Of a stretch of DNA of 16,220 bases, positions 13,823 to 16,220 are shown in pieces (the first letter of the stretch is position 1; each line of letters begins with the position of its first letter). A program made the position numbers and the translations under genes. The DNA is from Desulfobacteraceae bacterium UBA2230 (GTDB taxonomy: Bacteria; Desulfobacterota; Desulfobacteria; Desulfobacterales; Desulfosarcinaceae). A model generated the notes under the pieces. It was not told where the DNA came from. It saw only the letters and a list, made by a program, of their open reading frames with translations, and made no database searches. The stretch spans positions 1-16,220 of the forward strand of contig DDYQ01000217.1 of the NCBI GenBank assembly GCA_002348005.1, written 5' to 3'.

Positions 13823-16220
13823 TTAAATCTGCGCCCGCATCTGATCCAACAATTCGACCATTTCAGCGTCATCATCGAAGCAGAATTGCATCTCGACAAA
13901 GCGCTGGCGCAGCGCTATCACCGGTTCCTTTATATCTTGGCCGCGCAGAATCAGATCGGCCATCAACTGGGCAACCTCCTGGAAGTCGTCCTCGCGCATA
14001 CCGAAGCGGGTCATTTCCGCAACCCCCAGACGCAGGGCGCCCGAGGCGGTGAAGCCCTCCTCCTGGGGCACCGCCTGAAAATTGCAGATGATGTTGTTTT
14101 CCTCGAGCAGTCGCGCGATACGCGGACCCTTGGCATAGCCCACTTCGACGATCACCTGGTGGGTCTCGGTGAAGTCGATGCCCGGATCACCGGCGACGTC
14201 CAGGCCGGCCGCTTTGAGCGTCCGGGCAAACGCCTTGGCGTTTTTGACCACCTGGGCGGCATAGGGTTCGCTGAAGGTGTTCATTTCCATGGCCGCCAGC
14301 AGCAATCCCAGCAGGGTTCCCAGATGGTGGTTGCTCACCGCGCCCGGAAATGCGCGACGCTGCACTGCTTCCCAGAGTTCGAGACCCAGGGGTTCCTCTT
14401 CGGCATAATCGGCCGCCACAACGCCGCGCTGGGTCCCGAAGAAGGTTTTATGCGTCGATCCGGTTACCAGGTCGGCGCCCTCCGCAAAGGGTTGCTGAAA
14501 ATGGGGGCCCACCAGGCCCAGAACGTGGGCCATGTCGTACATCAGGACCGTATTCAGGCCCAGGTCATCGATGATGCGGCGTAATTCGGCGACCGGTTCT
14601 TTATGCAGGATCATGCTTTTGCCGAGGATGATCAGTTCGGGCCGGAAGCGTTCGATCAGCGCCCCGCAGGCCGAGACGTCGATAGCATAGGGGTTGTCAG
14701 GCAGAACGGGAAAGTTGATCACCGCCGGCCGTTCGCCTTCGGGATCCCGCATCACGAAGTCGCGCAGGGCCCCCATGGGCTGAGCGCTCAGGTGGCCGCC
14801 GCGGATGATATGATGATTCATGACCCGCCGGATGCGCCGCTGTTCGTTCTTACGATCGGTCCGGTTGATGAAATCAAGCATGGCGCTGAAGACCACCATG
14901 TTGGCCATCTGCCCTGAAATCGGTCGGGTTTCGACCTGATGGCACCCCAGGAAGCGGCACATTTCTTCGCACAGGGCCTGTTCCACGGCGGCGATGAAGT
15001 CGGTTCCCTGATAATAGAATACATCCGCATCGCCGAAGGCCTTGACGGTTTTGTGCTCCGCGTAACGGCCGACGGGATCCTGGATGGAAAGCAGGCGCAC
15101 CAGCTTTGAGGGCGTCATCTCCGAGGGGATCAGGTTGATGCATTCCTGCTGGCGCCACTGTGTGTTGGCAATGGAGGCCTGCGCCCAGTGTTTGGCGGTT
15201 GAGCAGGTTTCACAGGCTGGTCGGCGGCGGCCGGCACGATAGTCGGACCAGGTTATGGCGCGCGCGTAGGGCGGTGCCTCGCTGCGCAGGAGGTAGGGCA
15301 TGATGCCGGCTCGCAATGTCTTTCCCCTGACGTCGATTTCGATTTCGGCGCCGTCCGGGAGGCGGCTGTCGACCAGGGCCATGCCGATGGCCCGGCGTTC
15401 GGTTTGATCGCTGATCACGGCGCCGATACCACGGCCCTCGAAGCGGTAAAACGGGACCATGGTGCCGCTGGTGACATAACCGGCCGGTTGGCCGCGAAAG
15501 CGCACGGTCGCGCCGGCGCGGGCGATCCCCTTGTCGATTACTTCGAAGGTGCGGATCATCTGCGGCAATGCGGCAGCGCGGCTGAAGTGACCGGCGGCGG
15601 CGGCCTGGTAGGCCTCGAACTGGCTCAGCAATGCGGCTCGGCCGATATAGTCGCCCTTGAGGGACGCGAAGCTGACCGCGAAACGCGCCAGGGAAAGCGC
15701 GAAAATCGGAATCGGACGGCCCTGGTCGTCGAGACCGAGCTCGTGGCCGTAGAGCGGCAGCGCCGCTTCCAGCCTCAGGGTGTCGCGGGCGCCAAGACCC
15801 ACCGGACGGGCACCCTCGACCAGCAGGCGGTCCCAGACGCTCGCCGCAGCCTGGACCGGCATGAAGAGCTCGAAACAGAGCGGTTCGCCGGTGTAGCCGG
15901 TGCGGGCCACCCACACGCCCACATCGTTGTACCGGGCGATGCTCAGGGCATTGCGGCGCGGCTCGGGAAGGGCCTGCGCTCCGATCAGTTCGGTCAGGAT
16001 GGCCTTGGATTGCGGCCCCTGGAGGCTGATCATGGCGAGATCGTCGGTCAGATCTTCAAGCGCGACATCATCGTTGTTTCCCCGGACCTCCATCAGATGC
16101 CGCCAATCTTTGTCCCGGTTGGAGGCATTGACCACCAGCAGGAATGCGTCTTCGAAGAAGCGGTACAGGTAGGCGTCGTCGAGGGCTCCCCCTTCAGGAT
16201 CGGCCAGCATCGTGTACTGG
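13823..16220 (-). CDS. GcvT (aminomethyltransferase)-SHMT fusion protein, N-terminus outside window
   Basis: One unbroken frame of 798 codons enters from the right edge and ends at TAA 13823-13825. Counting from the in-frame Met at 16210, residues 1-320 are GcvT-like: GGALDDAYLYRF with the family's aspartates, YTGE (106-109), GLGARDTLRLEAALPLYGHEL (138-158) and a C-terminal barrel. The residues before Met1 (QYT) also match GcvT, so the true start lies beyond the window and about 80-90 residues are missing. A linker with C333-x2-C336 leads to an SHMT domain (about 340-795): PSEM (362-365), RYAEH (382-386), GGH (471-473), DMAH (559-562), the PLP lysine K588 in STHKTFFG, and R727 in GALRLG. SHMT interconverts serine and glycine using methylene-THF, the product of GcvT, so the fusion could couple both steps. 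It could also act on another methylated amine; that is open. Confidence 0.88.
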   Translation of the reverse strand, partial: QYTMLADPEGGALDDAYLYRFFEDAFLLVVNASNRDKDWRHLMEVRGNNDDVALEDLTDDLAMISLQGPQSKAILTELIGAQALPEPRRNALSIARYNDVGVWVARTGYTGEPLCFELFMPVQAAASVWDRLLVEGARPVGLGARDTLRLEAALPLYGHELGLDDQGRPIPIFALSLARFAVSFASLKGDYIGRAALLSQFEAYQAAAAGHFSRAAALPQMIRTFEVIDKGIARAGATVRFRGQPAGYVTSGTMVPFYRFEGRGIGAVISDQTERRAIGMALVDSRLPDGAEIEIDVRGKTLRAGIMPYLLRSEAPPYARAITWSDYRAGRRRPACETCSTAKHWAQASIANTQWRQQECINLIPSEMTPSKLVRLLSIQDPVGRYAEHKTVKAFGDADVFYYQGTDFIAAVEQALCEEMCRFLGCHQVETRPISGQMANMVVFSAMLDFINRTDRKNEQRRIRRVMNHHIIRGGHLSAQPMGALRDFVMRDPEGERPAVINFPVLPDNPYAIDVSACGALIERFRPELIILGKSMILHKEPVAELRRIIDDLGLNTVLMYDMAHVLGLVGPHFQQPFAEGADLVTGSTHKTFFGTQRGVVAADYAEEEPLGLELWEAVQRRAFPGAVSNHHLGTLLGLLLAAMEMNTFSEPYAAQVVKNAKAFARTLKAAGLDVAGDPGIDFTETHQVIVEVGYAKGPRIARLLEENNIICNFQAVPQEEGFTASGALRLGVAEMTRFGMREDDFQEVAQLMADLILRGQDIKEPVIALRQRFVEMQFCFDDDAEMVELLDQMRAQI

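Noticed and set aside
1..16220. CRISPR arrays, tRNA/rRNA genes, insertion sequences, attachment sites
   Set aside because: Reading through the window I found no regularly spaced direct repeats, transposase or integrase genes, or tRNA-like cloverleaf. This was by eye, so a small RNA could be missed.

Overview
The window reads as bacterial chromosome, moderately GC-rich and densely coded. The mix of a tungsten/molybdenum aldehyde:ferredoxin oxidoreductase, a TRAP transporter, a PAS-containing sigma-54 activator and a GcvT-SHMT fusion suggests an anaerobic Desulfobacterota (deltaproteobacterial, sulfate-reducer-like) genome. That taxonomic call is inference; there is no rRNA or marker gene here.

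Layout. (1) 1-155 holds the C-terminal end of alanine dehydrogenase on +, closed by a strong hairpin terminator. (2) 235-1578 (-) is an outer-membrane beta-barrel porin. (3) 1579-2243 is a long divergent regulatory region. (4) 2244-11007 (+) is one functional block: TRAP small membrane subunit (dctQ), a 781-residue three-PAS sigma-54 activator, TRAP solute-binding protein (dctP), TRAP large membrane subunit (dctM), an AOR-family oxidoreductase and a class-III aminotransferase, followed by a hairpin. (5) 11161-11643 (-) is a small exported Spy/ZraP-like protein. (6) 12087-12719 (+) is a UbiX-type flavin prenyltransferase. (7) 12933-13727 (+) is an EcsC-family protein. (8) 13823-16220 (-) is a GcvT-SHMT fusion running off the right edge.

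The most striking result is regulatory. Upstream of the porin and upstream of dctP there are -24/-12 (sigma-54) promoters, each preceded by two copies of a 16-bp dyad, GGGTCA-N4-TGACCC or a degenerate form. The proximal dyad centre lies 83.5 bp from the -12 C in both cases. The distal dyad centre lies 149.5 bp (porin) and 150.5 bp (dctP) away. A third -24/-12 promoter precedes dctQ. The activator encoded between dctQ and dctP has an intact GAFTGA loop and a Fis-type HTH, so it is the obvious candidate to bind these dyads. This would make porin, TRAP transporter and catabolic enzymes one ligand-induced regulon.

Proposed joint function (inference): an amine or amino acid enters through the porin and the TRAP system. 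The class-III aminotransferase converts it to an aldehyde, and the AOR oxidises this to an acid while reducing ferredoxin. The neighbouring alanine dehydrogenase could regenerate pyruvate from alanine if pyruvate is the amino acceptor. The substrate cannot be read from the sequence.
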